Under the pieces are notes generated by a model. That model ran no database searches. It had not been told where the DNA came from and was given only the letters and a program-made list of their open reading frames with translations. Of a stretch of DNA of 64,000 nucleotides, positions 47,703 through 57,325 are shown piece by piece. The position numbers and the translations under genes are program-made. Origin of the DNA: Glo-17 sp964637835 (lineage in GTDB: Bacteria > Krumholzibacteriota > Krumholzibacteriia > LZORAL124-64-63); NCBI GenBank assembly GCA_964637835.1, contig CAZWYF010000007.1, positions 47,639 to 111,638 of the forward strand, in the 5' to 3' direction. Numbering within the stretch: position 1 is the stretch's first letter; each line of letters opens with the position of its first letter.

Positions 47703-49547
47703 ATGCACGAACTGCCCGCCCCCATCCGGGTCCTCGACGACGCCACCATCGACCGCATCGCCGCCGGCGAGGTGGTCGAGCGCCCCGCGTCGGTGGTCAA
47801 GGAGCTGTGCGAGAACGCGCTGGACGCGGGCGCCACCAGCATCAGCATCGGCCTGCTCGAGGGCGGCCTCGCCCGGCTGAGCATCGAGGACGACGGCCAT
47901 GGCATCCCGTTCCGCGAGCTGCCCCTGGCCATCGAGCGCCACGCCACCAGCAAGATCACCTCGGCGGCGGACATCCTGCGGGTGGGGTCGTTCGGATTCC
48001 GGGGGGAGGCCCTGGCCTCCATCGCCTCGGTCAGCCGCCTGCGCCTGGTCAGCCGCTGCGAGGGCGAGCCGGTGGGTGGACTCATCGAGCTGGACGGCGG
48101 CGCCATCCAGCGCCGCGAACCCGCCCCGCGCAACCGCGGCACCACCGTCACCGTGGAGGATCTCTTCTACAACGTGCCGGCGCGGCGCAAGTTCATGAAG
48201 ACCGCCCAGGCGGAGAAGCGGGCCATCGTCCGCGCGGTCACCGTCCTGGCCCTGGCGCACTGGGAGGTCCGCTGGCGCCTGCGCGAGGGCGAGAAGGCGC
48301 TGCTGGACCTGGCGCCGGTGGGGTCGTTGCCGCAGCGGGTCCGCGACCTGCTGGGCGGCTCGGTGAGCGATCACCTGTCGCGCTTCGAGAAGGAGTCCGG
48401 CGGCTTCAGCGTGGGGGGGCTGGCGTCACGGCCCACCTGGACCCGCGGCAACCGCGAGCAGCAGTTCGTCTACGTCAACCGGCGGCCCATCGAGAGCGCC
48501 ACCCTGTCGCATGCCATCGCCCAGGCCTATCGGGAGGCGGTGCCGCCGGGCAAGCACCCGGTGGTGATCGCCTTCCTGCAGCTGCCGCCCGGCGAGGTGG
48601 ACGTCAACGTCCACCCCGCCAAGACCGAGGTGCGCCTGCTGCTCGAGCGGCAGGTGTTCGGCCTGCTCAAGAACGCGCTGGAGGAGGGGCTGGACCTGCG
48701 CGACGCCGCCCACCTGCGCCCCACCGTGGTGGCCGACGTACCCGGCAGCAGCGACGTGCCGGTCCCCGGCTTCGGCGGCCAGGGCGCCGAGGCGGACTTC
48801 CTGCGGCAGCATTTCCAGCGGGGCGGCTCCGCCGGCCACGAGCACCGGGGCGTCCCCGCTGGCCAGGGCGAGCTCTTCGGCTCGGCGGCCCTGCGCGGTG
48901 GTCCCGCTGCCGACGTGGCCGCCGAGACCGAGCCAGCGGCCGCGGCCGGCGGCGGCCGCGAGGCCAGCCTCCATCCCGCGCCCTTCTGGCAGCTGCACCG
49001 GACGTACATCGTCACCCAGATCCGCGGCGGCCTGGTGCTCATCGACCAGCACAACAGCCACGAGCGCATCCTCTACAACCAGGCCCGCCGCGCACTCACC
49101 GGCCAGGATCGGACCCTGCCCACGCAGCAGCTCCTGTTCCCCGCGCACCTCGATCTGTCGCCCGACCAGCTGCAGGCCTACCAGCAGAACCAGGAGGAGC
49201 TGGCCACCCTGGGCTTCCTGCTGCAGCCCTTCGGGGGCCAGTCCATCCTGGTCCAGGGCATCCCCGCCGGCCTGAAGAACTGGAACGAGGGCCGCCTGCT
49301 GCTGGACATGCTGGACGACCTCGGCCGCGAGGACGCTCCCACCAACGAGCAGCTCGACCACCTGCTGGCCACGTTCGCCTGCCACGGCGCCGTGCGGGCC
49401 GGCGAACCGCTCACCGTCCCGGAGATGCAGAACCTGGTGGACCAGCTCTTCGCCACGGATCAGCCGTTGAGCTGTCCCCACGGCCGGCCCACGCTCATCA
49501 ACTTCACGCTGGAAGACCTGGAGAAGCGGTTTGGCCGCCGCAAGTGA
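47703..49547 (+). CDS. mutL: DNA mismatch repair protein MutL
   Basis: Links MutS recognition to strand removal. The 614 aa have the GHKL ATPase motifs ELCENALDAGAT, DDGHGI and GSFGFRGEAL, then a disordered linker and a C-terminal dimerisation/endonuclease domain. The metal motif reads DQHNSHERILYN (448-459) where endonuclease MutLs have DQHAxxExxxxE: Asp448 and Glu454 are kept, but the Ala and last Glu are changed. The CPHGRPT and CHGAVRAGE motifs are kept, so nicking activity is plausible but not certain. GTG 47697, two codons earlier, is an alternative start. It overlaps miaA by 17 bp. Confidence 0.97.
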   Translation: MHELPAPIRVLDDATIDRIAAGEVVERPASVVKELCENALDAGATSISIGLLEGGLARLSIEDDGHGIPFRELPLAIERHATSKITSAADILRVGSFGFRGEALASIASVSRLRLVSRCEGEPVGGLIELDGGAIQRREPAPRNRGTTVTVEDLFYNVPARRKFMKTAQAEKRAIVRAVTVLALAHWEVRWRLREGEKALLDLAPVGSLPQRVRDLLGGSVSDHLSRFEKESGGFSVGGLASRPTWTRGNREQQFVYVNRRPIESATLSHAIAQAYREAVPPGKHPVVIAFLQLPPGEVDVNVHPAKTEVRLLLERQVFGLLKNALEEGLDLRDAAHLRPTVVADVPGSSDVPVPGFGGQGAEADFLRQHFQRGGSAGHEHRGVPAGQGELFGSAALRGGPAADVAAETEPAAAAGGGREASLHPAPFWQLHRTYIVTQIRGGLVLIDQHNSHERILYNQARRALTGQDRTLPTQQLLFPAHLDLSPDQLQAYQQNQEELATLGFLLQPFGGQSILVQGIPAGLKNWNEGRLLLDMLDDLGREDAPTNEQLDHLLATFACHGAVRAGEPLTVPEMQNLVDQLFATDQPLSCPHGRPTLINFTLEDLEKRFGRRK

Positions 49548-50487
49548 GCGGCCACCCCTCTGTCCGGTCCTGGCCGGGCCCACCGCCGTCGGCAAGACCG
49601 GTCTGGTCATCGCCCTGGCCGCCCGCGCGCCCATCGAGGTGATCTCCCTGGATAGCCGGCAGGTCTACCGCGGCCTGCGCATCGGCACCGCCCAGCCCAC
49701 CGCCGCCGAGCAGGCCGCCTGCCCGCACCATCTGGTGGACTTCCTGCCCCCGGAAAAGACCTACTCCGCCCAGCGGTTCCGCGAGGACTTCTCGCGGGTG
49801 TGGCCGGAGATCGTCGCGCGCGGCCGCGTCCCGGTGCTCGTCGGGGGCGCGGGCTTCTACCTGCGCGCGGTGACCGACGGCCTGTTGCCCCTGCCGGCGG
49901 ACGCGGAGGCCCGGCTGCCGGCGGTGCGCGCGGAGATCGCCGCCCTGGCGCCCGCGGCGCTGGACGCCGAGCTCGCCCGGGTCGATCCCGCCAGCGCCGC
50001 GCGCCTGCATCCCAACGACCGCTACCGCCGCCAGCGCGCCCTGGAGATCTTCCGCCTCGCCGGCCGGGCCCTCCCTGCGATCACGGCCGAGCAGTCCCCG
50101 GACCCGGCCCGGGGCCTGGAGTTCGCGGTGGTGCGGCTCGAGCGGCCCACCGCGGAACTGGAGGCGCGGATCGTCGCGCGCACGGAGCAGATGCTGGCCA
50201 CGGGCTGGCTGGAGGAGACCACCGCCCTCTGCCGCGAACACGACCCCGGCTGTCCGGGCCTGCGCAGCCTGGGTTACGCCGAGCTGGTCCAGCACCTCGC
50301 CGGTCGCCTGCCGGCATCGCAGCTGGCGCCCGCCATCGTCCGGGCCACGCGCCAGTACGCCAAGCGCCAGCGCACCTGGTTCCGCGGCCTGGAGGTCGCC
50401 GCCGCCGGCTCCCCGGACGACCCCGGCGTGCTGGCCACCACCGCCGCACTGGTCGCGGACGCGCGGCGTCGGCTGACCGGGTCCTGA
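49531..50487 (+). CDS. miaA: tRNA dimethylallyltransferase MiaA
   Basis: Transfers the isopentenyl group to A37 of UNN-decoding tRNAs, giving the substrate of MiaB. The 318 aa begin with P-loop GPTAVGKT (16-23), then ISLDSRQVYRGLRIGTAQP and VGGAGFYLRAV (the family's GGTGLY with two changes), and RQYAKRQRTWFRG near the end. Start is TTG with GGAG about 7 nt upstream, inside the mutL 3' end; no ATG or GTG gives the P-loop region. mutL-miaA is a conserved pair, but hfq, often next, is absent. It converges with corA, 8 bp away. Confidence 0.96.
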   Translation: MAAASERPPLCPVLAGPTAVGKTGLVIALAARAPIEVISLDSRQVYRGLRIGTAQPTAAEQAACPHHLVDFLPPEKTYSAQRFREDFSRVWPEIVARGRVPVLVGGAGFYLRAVTDGLLPLPADAEARLPAVRAEIAALAPAALDAELARVDPASAARLHPNDRYRRQRALEIFRLAGRALPAITAEQSPDPARGLEFAVVRLERPTAELEARIVARTEQMLATGWLEETTALCREHDPGCPGLRSLGYAELVQHLAGRLPASQLAPAIVRATRQYAKRQRTWFRGLEVAAAGSPDDPGVLATTAALVADARRRLTGS

Positions 50488-50495
50488 GCGTCCGC

Positions 50496-51569
50496 CTAGA
50501 GCCACCGCTTGCGCCGGAACACGCCCACCATGATCCCCACCACCACCAGGCACGCGCCCCAGAAGGCGGGATAGCCGAAGCGCCACTGCAGCTCCGGCAT
50601 GTTCCAGGGGCTGGCGGTGGGGTCGAAGTTCATCCCGAACACGCCGGCCAGGAAGGACAGCGGGATGAAGATGGTGGCGATCAGGGTGAGCATCTTCATC
50701 ACCTGGTTCATGCGGTGCGAGGCGGCCGCGAGGTGCGCGTCCGCCACGCCGGCGAGCAGGTCGCGCTGGGTGTCCACCAGATCGAGCAGCACCGAGGCAT
50801 GGTCCAGGCAGTCGCGCATGTGCTGCTCGGTGACCTCGCCGAGGCTCTCGGAATCGTCGCGCATGAGCGTGGTGGCCAGCTCGCGCAGCGGACCCACGCG
50901 CCGGCGCAGGATCAGCAGCTCGCGCCGCAGCCGGAAGATGTGGTCCTGCAGGGCGTCTTCGTAGCGCCCGGCGACCTCGGTGGAGAGCGCCTCGAGGCGG
51001 TCGCCGGTGTGTTCGAGCAGGGGGAAGTAGGTGTCGATGAGGGTGTCGAGCAAGGCGTACAGGAGGTAGTCGGCGCCCCGCCGGGTCAGGCTGCTGCGCG
51101 GGTGGCGCAGGCGATGGCGGACGGCGGCGAAGGTGTCGGGTGCGCCGTCATGGAGCGTGATCACCGTGTTCTGGCCCAGGAAGAAGCTCACCTGGCCGGT
51201 CTGCAGCTCGCCGTCCTCGTCCCGCCAGGACTGGTGCGCGATCACGAAGAGATGGTCGCGGAGGACCTCCACCTTGTCCCGCTGGGGCGTGTTGACCACG
51301 TCGGCGAGCGCCAGCGGCGGCAGCCGCCAGGTCTCCCGCAGCGCGTGGAGGAGATCCTCGTCGCCCAGGCCGTGCACGTCCAGCCAGAGCACCTCGTCCG
51401 GTCCGACCTGCAGCTGCCCGGGCGCGGGCAAGGCGTCCAGGCGTTCCTCGTCCAGGCGATCGGTCCCGTAGCGATGCAGACGGAGGTCCGGGGTGCGCGC
51501 GTCGGGGGGAACGTCGAAGGAGCCCGCGACGGCCCCCGGCGGCGTGAGCTTGCGGTACTTCAGCGCCAT
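50496..51569 (-). CDS. corA: CorA family magnesium/cobalt transporter
   Basis: Inner-membrane pentameric channel for Mg2+ (also Co2+/Ni2+). The 357 aa have a large cytosolic domain of mixed beta strands and long helices and two C-terminal membrane segments, MLTLIATIFIPLSFLAGVFG and WGACLVVVGIMVGVF. The selectivity motif GMN is at 312-314, followed by the typical MPELQWRFGYP loop. The C terminus ends in basic RRKRWL. ATG has GAGGAGG upstream. Transcribed alone from the minus strand. ZntB-like zinc export is possible, since the GMN motif is shared. Confidence 0.93.
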   Translation of the reverse strand: MALKYRKLTPPGAVAGSFDVPPDARTPDLRLHRYGTDRLDEERLDALPAPGQLQVGPDEVLWLDVHGLGDEDLLHALRETWRLPPLALADVVNTPQRDKVEVLRDHLFVIAHQSWRDEDGELQTGQVSFFLGQNTVITLHDGAPDTFAAVRHRLRHPRSSLTRRGADYLLYALLDTLIDTYFPLLEHTGDRLEALSTEVAGRYEDALQDHIFRLRRELLILRRRVGPLRELATTLMRDDSESLGEVTEQHMRDCLDHASVLLDLVDTQRDLLAGVADAHLAAASHRMNQVMKMLTLIATIFIPLSFLAGVFGMNFDPTASPWNMPELQWRFGYPAFWGACLVVVGIMVGVFRRKRWL

Positions 51570-51598
51570 GAGCGCCTCCTCGGCTGGGGTCCCCACCC

Positions 51599-51627
51599 AG
51601 CCTACACGGCGGCCGGGCGCCTGCCCA
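51599..51627 (-). promoter_or_regulatory. Possible corA promoter
   Basis: On the minus strand TGGGCA (51627-51622), 17-bp spacer, TAGGCT (51604-51599), 30 nt before the corA ATG. The -35 matches 4 of 6. Confidence 0.4.
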
Positions 51628-51696
51628 GTCCCGACGCCCGGGCGGCGCGGCGAGCCGGGCCGTGGCCCGGCGGGACCCATGGCGGCTGCCACCGTC

Positions 51697-51725
51697 TTGA
51701 CAGGGGGTTGCGGCCGATGTAGCTT
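51697..51725 (+). promoter_or_regulatory. Promoter of tRNA-Gly
   Basis: Perfect TTGACA (51697-51702), 17-bp spacer, TAGCTT (51720-51725), 13 bp before the mature tRNA 5' end. Confidence 0.8.
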
Positions 51726-51738
51726 TCGCCGTCACGGA

Positions 51739-51814
51739 GCGGGCATAGCTCAGTTGGTAGAGCATCAGCTTCCCAAGCTGAGGGTCGCGAGTTCGAGCCT
51801 CGTTGCCCGCTCCA
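51739..51814 (+). tRNA. tRNA-Gly (anticodon CCC)
   Basis: A 76-nt cloverleaf. Acceptor GCGGGCA pairs with TGCCCGC, discriminator T, and CCA is encoded. The anticodon stem TCAGC/GCTGA encloses TTCCCAA, so the anticodon is CCC (reads GGG). The T arm has GTTCGAG. It has its own promoter, lies antisense-adjacent to the Fe-S protein gene (2 bp from its stop), and has no visible terminator. Confidence 0.95.
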
Positions 51815-51816
51815 GC

Positions 51817-53436
51817 TCACTTCATCAGGCCGATCTCCTCCCAGTCCAGGAACCCCTCCGGCACGTCGGTCATGGCGTTGACCACCAGCTCGACCAGCCC
51901 GCCGTAGTGCACGCCCGCCCGCTCCCAGGCGTCGTAGTACTCCAGCAGGTCGCGGATCTGCCCCTTGCAGTTGGAGCAGGGGGCGCAGACGTACCGTGGC
52001 GTGCCATCCGGCGCGCCGTCCGGGACCAGGGCGCCCAGGATCTGCGCGAACTTCTTGCGGCCGGCGATGCGCATCCGCCAGTCGCGGAAGTTCAGCGAGT
52101 CCATGATGGCGAACCCGCTGCCCCCGCCACAGCAGTGGTTGTCCACGCCATGGGGCGTCATCTCGCGGAAGTCCGGGCACACCGCCCGCAGGATCTGCCG
52201 CTGAGGCGCCACGATGCCCAGGTTGCGCACCACGTTGCAGGGGTCGTGCAGGGTGACCGGGAAGCGGTTGCGCCCGGGATCCACGGACAGACGCCCCTCG
52301 CGCAGCAGCCCGGCGATCAGGGTGAAGCAGCTCTCGCGCGGCAGGTTGAGCTCGCCGAGCCACAGCCGCTCGCCGATGGTCAGGGCCGCCTTGTGCGCGT
52401 GCCCGCACTCGCCCAGGACCACCTTGCGCACGCCCAGCGCACGCGCCGCCTCGGCGTGGGCCCGCGCCACCCGGGCGAGCTGCACGTCGTCGTAGAACAG
52501 GCCGTAGTTCACCGAGTCGTAGCCGGCGATGGCGCTGCTCAGCGTCCAGCTCAGGCCGGCCGCCTCGCAGATCACGGCGAAGGCCTGCAGGTTCTCCGGC
52601 CAGGTGAGGAACTCGCCGGCGTTGTGCAGGAAGAGGATGTCGGCGCCGGCGCGGTCGATGGGGATCTCCACGGTGACGCCCAGGCGATCGGCCAGGTCCT
52701 CGGCGGCGAACTCCACGACGTCCCGGAAGCCTGCCGGGTTCAGCCCGGTGGACGACCCCTCCGCCAGCTGCTTCACCGTCCCGTCGCCGTGCAGCTCGCC
52801 GGGCGCCCAGCCCAGCTCCTGGGAGAGCAGCTTGCGGAGCTCCCTGGTCAGCAGGCCGTTGTCCACGCCCATGGCGCAGGCCTGGGCGCAGCGGCGGCAG
52901 AGGGTGCAGCGATAGGAGAGGTCGGCCAGGCGGACCAGCGACTCCCAGGTCACCGGCAGATCCTGACCGGTGGCGCGGTCCAGCAGCCGCGAGAGCGGGC
53001 CGCGGCGGCCGCGCACCAGGCGGCGCAGGGCCTCCGAGCGGAAGAGGGGCCGATACAGCGCGTGACCGCCGCTGCTCTCGTGGACGGGGCAGGCGCTGGC
53101 GCAGGTATCGCAGCGGACGCAGTTCTCCAGGCTCAGCAGCAGCGGCTGCAGGAAGGTCCAGTTCGCCTCGCGGTCGAGCAAGCGATCGAGCCCCTGCAGG
53201 AAACGGGCGACGTGGGCCTCGCGGGCGGCGGGGTCGTCCTCGGTGGCGACCTTCAGGCCCACCACGCCGTCGAGGTCGGCGTGGTGGCGGGCGCGTTGCT
53301 CGGGGGTGAGCGCGCGCGGCGCGGGATCTTCCCAGTCGGCATAGGGGGCGGGGAGCGGTGGCAGGGCGAGGTCGGCAAGTTCCACCAGCGGGCCGGCCGG
53401 CCGGGCGAGGTCGCGGGGCGTCAGGTGGTCGGTCAT
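51817..53436 (-). CDS. Fe-S oxidoreductase, DsrK/HdrD-like (two 4Fe-4S plus CCG domains)
   Basis: Predicted cytoplasmic electron-transfer subunit. Two [4Fe-4S] ferredoxin motifs: Cys106/109/112/116 (CVRCDTCASACP) and Cys177/180/183/187 (CTLCRRCAQAC). The C-terminal half has CCG (DUF224) domains: GECGHAHKAAL, LHDPCN, HCCGGGSGF and CAPCSNCKGQ, the heterodisulfide-reductase-type cluster site. The 539 aa follow a GAGGAGG site; the start overlaps the stop of the membrane cytochrome b-like gene. Together they look like the DsrMK/HmeCD/TmcBC quinol-linked module. The true substrate (a thiol/disulfide, or another redox partner) is not known. No DsrJ, O, P or sulfite reductase is nearby. Confidence 0.83.
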   Translation of the reverse strand: MTDHLTPRDLARPAGPLVELADLALPPLPAPYADWEDPAPRALTPEQRARHHADLDGVVGLKVATEDDPAAREAHVARFLQGLDRLLDREANWTFLQPLLLSLENCVRCDTCASACPVHESSGGHALYRPLFRSEALRRLVRGRRGPLSRLLDRATGQDLPVTWESLVRLADLSYRCTLCRRCAQACAMGVDNGLLTRELRKLLSQELGWAPGELHGDGTVKQLAEGSSTGLNPAGFRDVVEFAAEDLADRLGVTVEIPIDRAGADILFLHNAGEFLTWPENLQAFAVICEAAGLSWTLSSAIAGYDSVNYGLFYDDVQLARVARAHAEAARALGVRKVVLGECGHAHKAALTIGERLWLGELNLPRESCFTLIAGLLREGRLSVDPGRNRFPVTLHDPCNVVRNLGIVAPQRQILRAVCPDFREMTPHGVDNHCCGGGSGFAIMDSLNFRDWRMRIAGRKKFAQILGALVPDGAPDGTPRYVCAPCSNCKGQIRDLLEYYDAWERAGVHYGGLVELVVNAMTDVPEGFLDWEEIGLMK

Positions 53437-54341
53437 CGTTCCTCCTCGGCGACCGGTCCCGTGGCGCCAGCACTGACCTCGGACCAGTCCCGCGCGTCGA
53501 CGACGTGCGGCGCCTGCCAGCCCACGCCGAACTCCAGGGCCCGGGCCGCCCGGCGCTCCAGCGTGCCGCCAGGAGGGGTGGGGGCGTCGTCCCAGCGGAC
53601 GTGGTGATAGAGGAAGTACTTGGCCACGGCGTGGAACTGCCGCGTCAGCGGGACCACCAGCAGCAGGGCGGCCCCGAGGAGCAGCTCGACGGCCACCGGC
53701 CACGTCACGGGCTCCGGATCGAGGGCCACCAGGCCGGCGGCCACGGCCAGCAGCGGGGCGAAGGTGCCATCGGGGGCGTGCACGGCCAGGCTCCAGCCGA
53801 AGGCGAGGATCCAGAGGCCCAGGCCGGCGGTCTCGGCCGGGCCGCTCAGGGCCCTCAGGGCCGGGTCCCGCCAGCGTCGCCAGAGCAGGCCCGCGGCGCC
53901 CCAGAGGCCGAGCCCCAGGGCGGCGAAGCCCACCAGGTCGGCCAGCCAGGCCAGCGGCACCGGCACCGCCCCGAGCGTCACGACCGTCACGCCGCCGATC
54001 AGCAGCAGCGACAGCCACGACAGCAGCAGGTAGACTCCCAGGTGGAACGGCCAGCTCCAGCGCCAGAGCCTGCGGTTGTGGCGCCGGACGCCCTCGAGCA
54101 GGAAGACCTCCGCCAGCATGGCGCGGACGGCCGCGGCGTGATCCGGGCGGTGCGGCTGCGACCAGTGCTCGGGCTCCTCGAGAACGGAACCGCCATGCGC
54201 GGCGCGATCGCGTTCGTGGGCCACGGGATACAGTTCCCAGCGCAGATGCAGCGGCTGGCGGGCGTAGCGCCATGCGCGGGCCGCCGCGGCGCCGAGGCAG
54301 AACAGGACGGCGGCGGCGAACAGGACCGGGGGCAGGGCCAT
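53433..54341 (-). CDS. NarI/DsrM-like cytochrome b membrane subunit
   Basis: A 302-aa integral membrane protein with about five to six hydrophobic segments. Candidate haem-ligand histidines lie in WPFHLGVYLLL and RQFHAVAKYFLYHH, the positions used in the NarI/DsrM family. The cytoplasmic loop and the C terminus are soluble. ATG follows a GGAG site at about 7 nt. It leads a two-gene unit with the Fe-S protein (ATGA overlap), so it probably passes electrons between menaquinone and that subunit. Exact family, NarI-like or HmeC/DsrM-like, not settled. Confidence 0.75.
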   Translation of the reverse strand: MALPPVLFAAAVLFCLGAAAARAWRYARQPLHLRWELYPVAHERDRAAHGGSVLEEPEHWSQPHRPDHAAAVRAMLAEVFLLEGVRRHNRRLWRWSWPFHLGVYLLLSWLSLLLIGGVTVVTLGAVPVPLAWLADLVGFAALGLGLWGAAGLLWRRWRDPALRALSGPAETAGLGLWILAFGWSLAVHAPDGTFAPLLAVAAGLVALDPEPVTWPVAVELLLGAALLLVVPLTRQFHAVAKYFLYHHVRWDDAPTPPGGTLERRAARALEFGVGWQAPHVVDARDWSEVSAGATGPVAEEER

Positions 54342-54387
54342 GGGCGTTCTCCGGGGGGTCCGTGAGCAGCGGATCGATCGTACCGCG

Positions 54388-54416
54388 ACCTTACCATCCC
54401 CTGCCATGGCGGGCAA
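54388..54416 (-). promoter_or_regulatory. Possible promoter of the cytochrome b/Fe-S pair
   Basis: On the minus strand TTGCCC (54416-54411), 17-bp spacer, TAAGGT (54393-54388), 46 nt before the ATG. Confidence 0.4.
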
Positions 54417-54466
54417 AGGAATCCCACCGCCTCATGGGGATTTCCAGCCGTTTGCCGGCGGTCCCC

Positions 54467-54496
54467 TTGCGCGGCCGCCCCGACCCAGGCGATACT
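54467..54496 (+). promoter_or_regulatory. Possible DUF512 promoter
   Basis: TTGCGC (54467-54472), 18-bp spacer, GATACT (54491-54496). Only 6 nt separate it from ATG 54503, which would make the mRNA leaderless. Confidence 0.35.
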
Positions 54497-54502
54497 GTCG
54501 CC

Positions 54503-55822
54503 ATGATCGCCATGACCAGCAGCCTGCCCGCGCCCTACCACCGCCAGTTCTCCTGGCAGGAGGGCGACCAGCTCACCCACCTCGACGGCCGCCCGGTGGA
54601 GGACGTCCTCGACCTCTATTACTACCAGCCGGAGGACCAGGACATGCACCTGGTGGTGCGGCGCCAGGATGGCGAGGACGTGGCCTTCACGCTGCCGGCC
54701 CACGCCCTGGACGCGCTCACCGGCACCTTCGCGCCCATGGAGTTCAAGCGCTGCGCCTGCGACTGCGTCTTCTGCTTCATCGACCAGAACCCGCCGGGCA
54801 TGCGCGCGCCCATCTACGTCAAGGACGAGGACTACCGGTTCAGCTTCCTCTATGGCAACTACATCACCCTGACCAGCCTGGGGAAGAAGGGCCTGGCGCG
54901 GGTGATCGAGCAGAAGATGTCGCCGCTGTTCGTGAGCGTCCACTGCACGAACACCGGGGTCCGCACGCGCATGCTGGGCATCAAGCGCCAGTACGACGTC
55001 TGCGAGGTGCTGCGCGCCCTGGCCGAGAACGGTATCGAGCTGCACACCCAGATCGTGCTCTGCCCGGGCTGGAACGACGGCCCCTACCTCGAGCAGAGCT
55101 TCCGCGACCTCTTCGCGCTGCGGCGCCCCGGGGAGGGCGCTGGCGGTGTGGCCTCCCTGGCGGTGGTGCCGGTGGGCCTGACCGCGCACCGCGAAGGCCT
55201 CGCGCGGCTCGACCCGGTGACGCCGGAGATCGCGGCCGGCGTGATCGACCAGGTCGCGCCGCTGCAGGCCGAGGCCGCCGCGGCCTGGGAGGGCCCCTTC
55301 CTGCACCTGAGCGACGAGTTCTACCTGCTCGCCGGCCGGCCCTTCCCGCCCGCGGAGCATTACGTGGGCTTTCCCCAGGAGGACAACGGCGTGGGCCTGA
55401 CCCGCCGCTTGCAGGAGGCCTGGCGCGCCGATCTGGCGGCCCTGCGCGAGGCGGGCCGCGCGCCGCGGCGGCCGCTGACCATCCTGACCGGCACCATCGC
55501 CGCGCGGGCCTTCGACCGCGTGCTCACGCCCGCCCTGCGCGAGGCGGGCGCGCCGCCGGTGGAGGTGATCGGGGTGCAGAACCGGTTCTACGGCCACACC
55601 GTGACCGTCGCCGGGCTGCTGTCGGGCGCCGACCTGCGCCGGGCCCTGCTCGCGCTGCCGGCGGGGCCGCCGCGCACGGTCTGCCTGTCGCCCCGCGTCT
55701 TCAACAGCGACGGCCTGACCCTCGACGACCTCACCCTCGACCAGATCGCCGCGGGCCAGCCCCATGCGGTCCTGGTGCCCGACGAGGAAGGCTTCGTTGA
55801 CTTCTGGGCCGATCTGGAATAG
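54503..55822 (+). CDS. DUF512 family radical-SAM-like protein (TIGR03279 type)
   Basis: A 439-aa protein of unknown function. A short PDZ-like N-terminal domain (DQLTHLDGRPVEDVLDL) precedes the signature FKRCACDCVFCFIDQNPPGM, with Cys84, Cys88 and Cys91 as the CX3CX2C cluster, and YRFSFLYGNYITLTSLG. The C-terminal DUF512 part includes SDEFYLLAGRPFPP. The same architecture is found in Clostridia, cyanobacteria and others, often next to der, as here 128 bp downstream. The start is ATG 54503 or 54512; no ribosome site is seen. The reaction is unknown. Confidence 0.85.
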   Translation: MIAMTSSLPAPYHRQFSWQEGDQLTHLDGRPVEDVLDLYYYQPEDQDMHLVVRRQDGEDVAFTLPAHALDALTGTFAPMEFKRCACDCVFCFIDQNPPGMRAPIYVKDEDYRFSFLYGNYITLTSLGKKGLARVIEQKMSPLFVSVHCTNTGVRTRMLGIKRQYDVCEVLRALAENGIELHTQIVLCPGWNDGPYLEQSFRDLFALRRPGEGAGGVASLAVVPVGLTAHREGLARLDPVTPEIAAGVIDQVAPLQAEAAAAWEGPFLHLSDEFYLLAGRPFPPAEHYVGFPQEDNGVGLTRRLQEAWRADLAALREAGRAPRRPLTILTGTIAARAFDRVLTPALREAGAPPVEVIGVQNRFYGHTVTVAGLLSGADLRRALLALPAGPPRTVCLSPRVFNSDGLTLDDLTLDQIAAGQPHAVLVPDEEGFVDFWADLE

Positions 55823-55825
55823 TTT
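55797..55825 (+). promoter_or_regulatory. Promoter of der
   Basis: TTGACT (55797-55802), 17-bp spacer, TAGTTT (55820-55825), where TAG is the stop of the DUF512 gene. The leader is about 119 nt. Confidence 0.65.
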
Positions 55826-55950
55826 ACCGTCCACGCAAGCCCACGTCGTTGCGTCATTTGCGCGCGTGAAGGTTCGCGTCTCGCGGCACCCGGGCCCTTC
55901 CGGCCCCAGGCGCCCACCCTCGACCCCGCGGCCTCGGCGCCGCCGGAGCC

Positions 55951-57267
<1,317 letters not shown>

Positions 57268-57325
57268 GCCGGACGCCGCGCCGCCCTCGCCGGCGGTCGG
57301 GCGGCGCCGGGAAAGGAGCCGGGCC

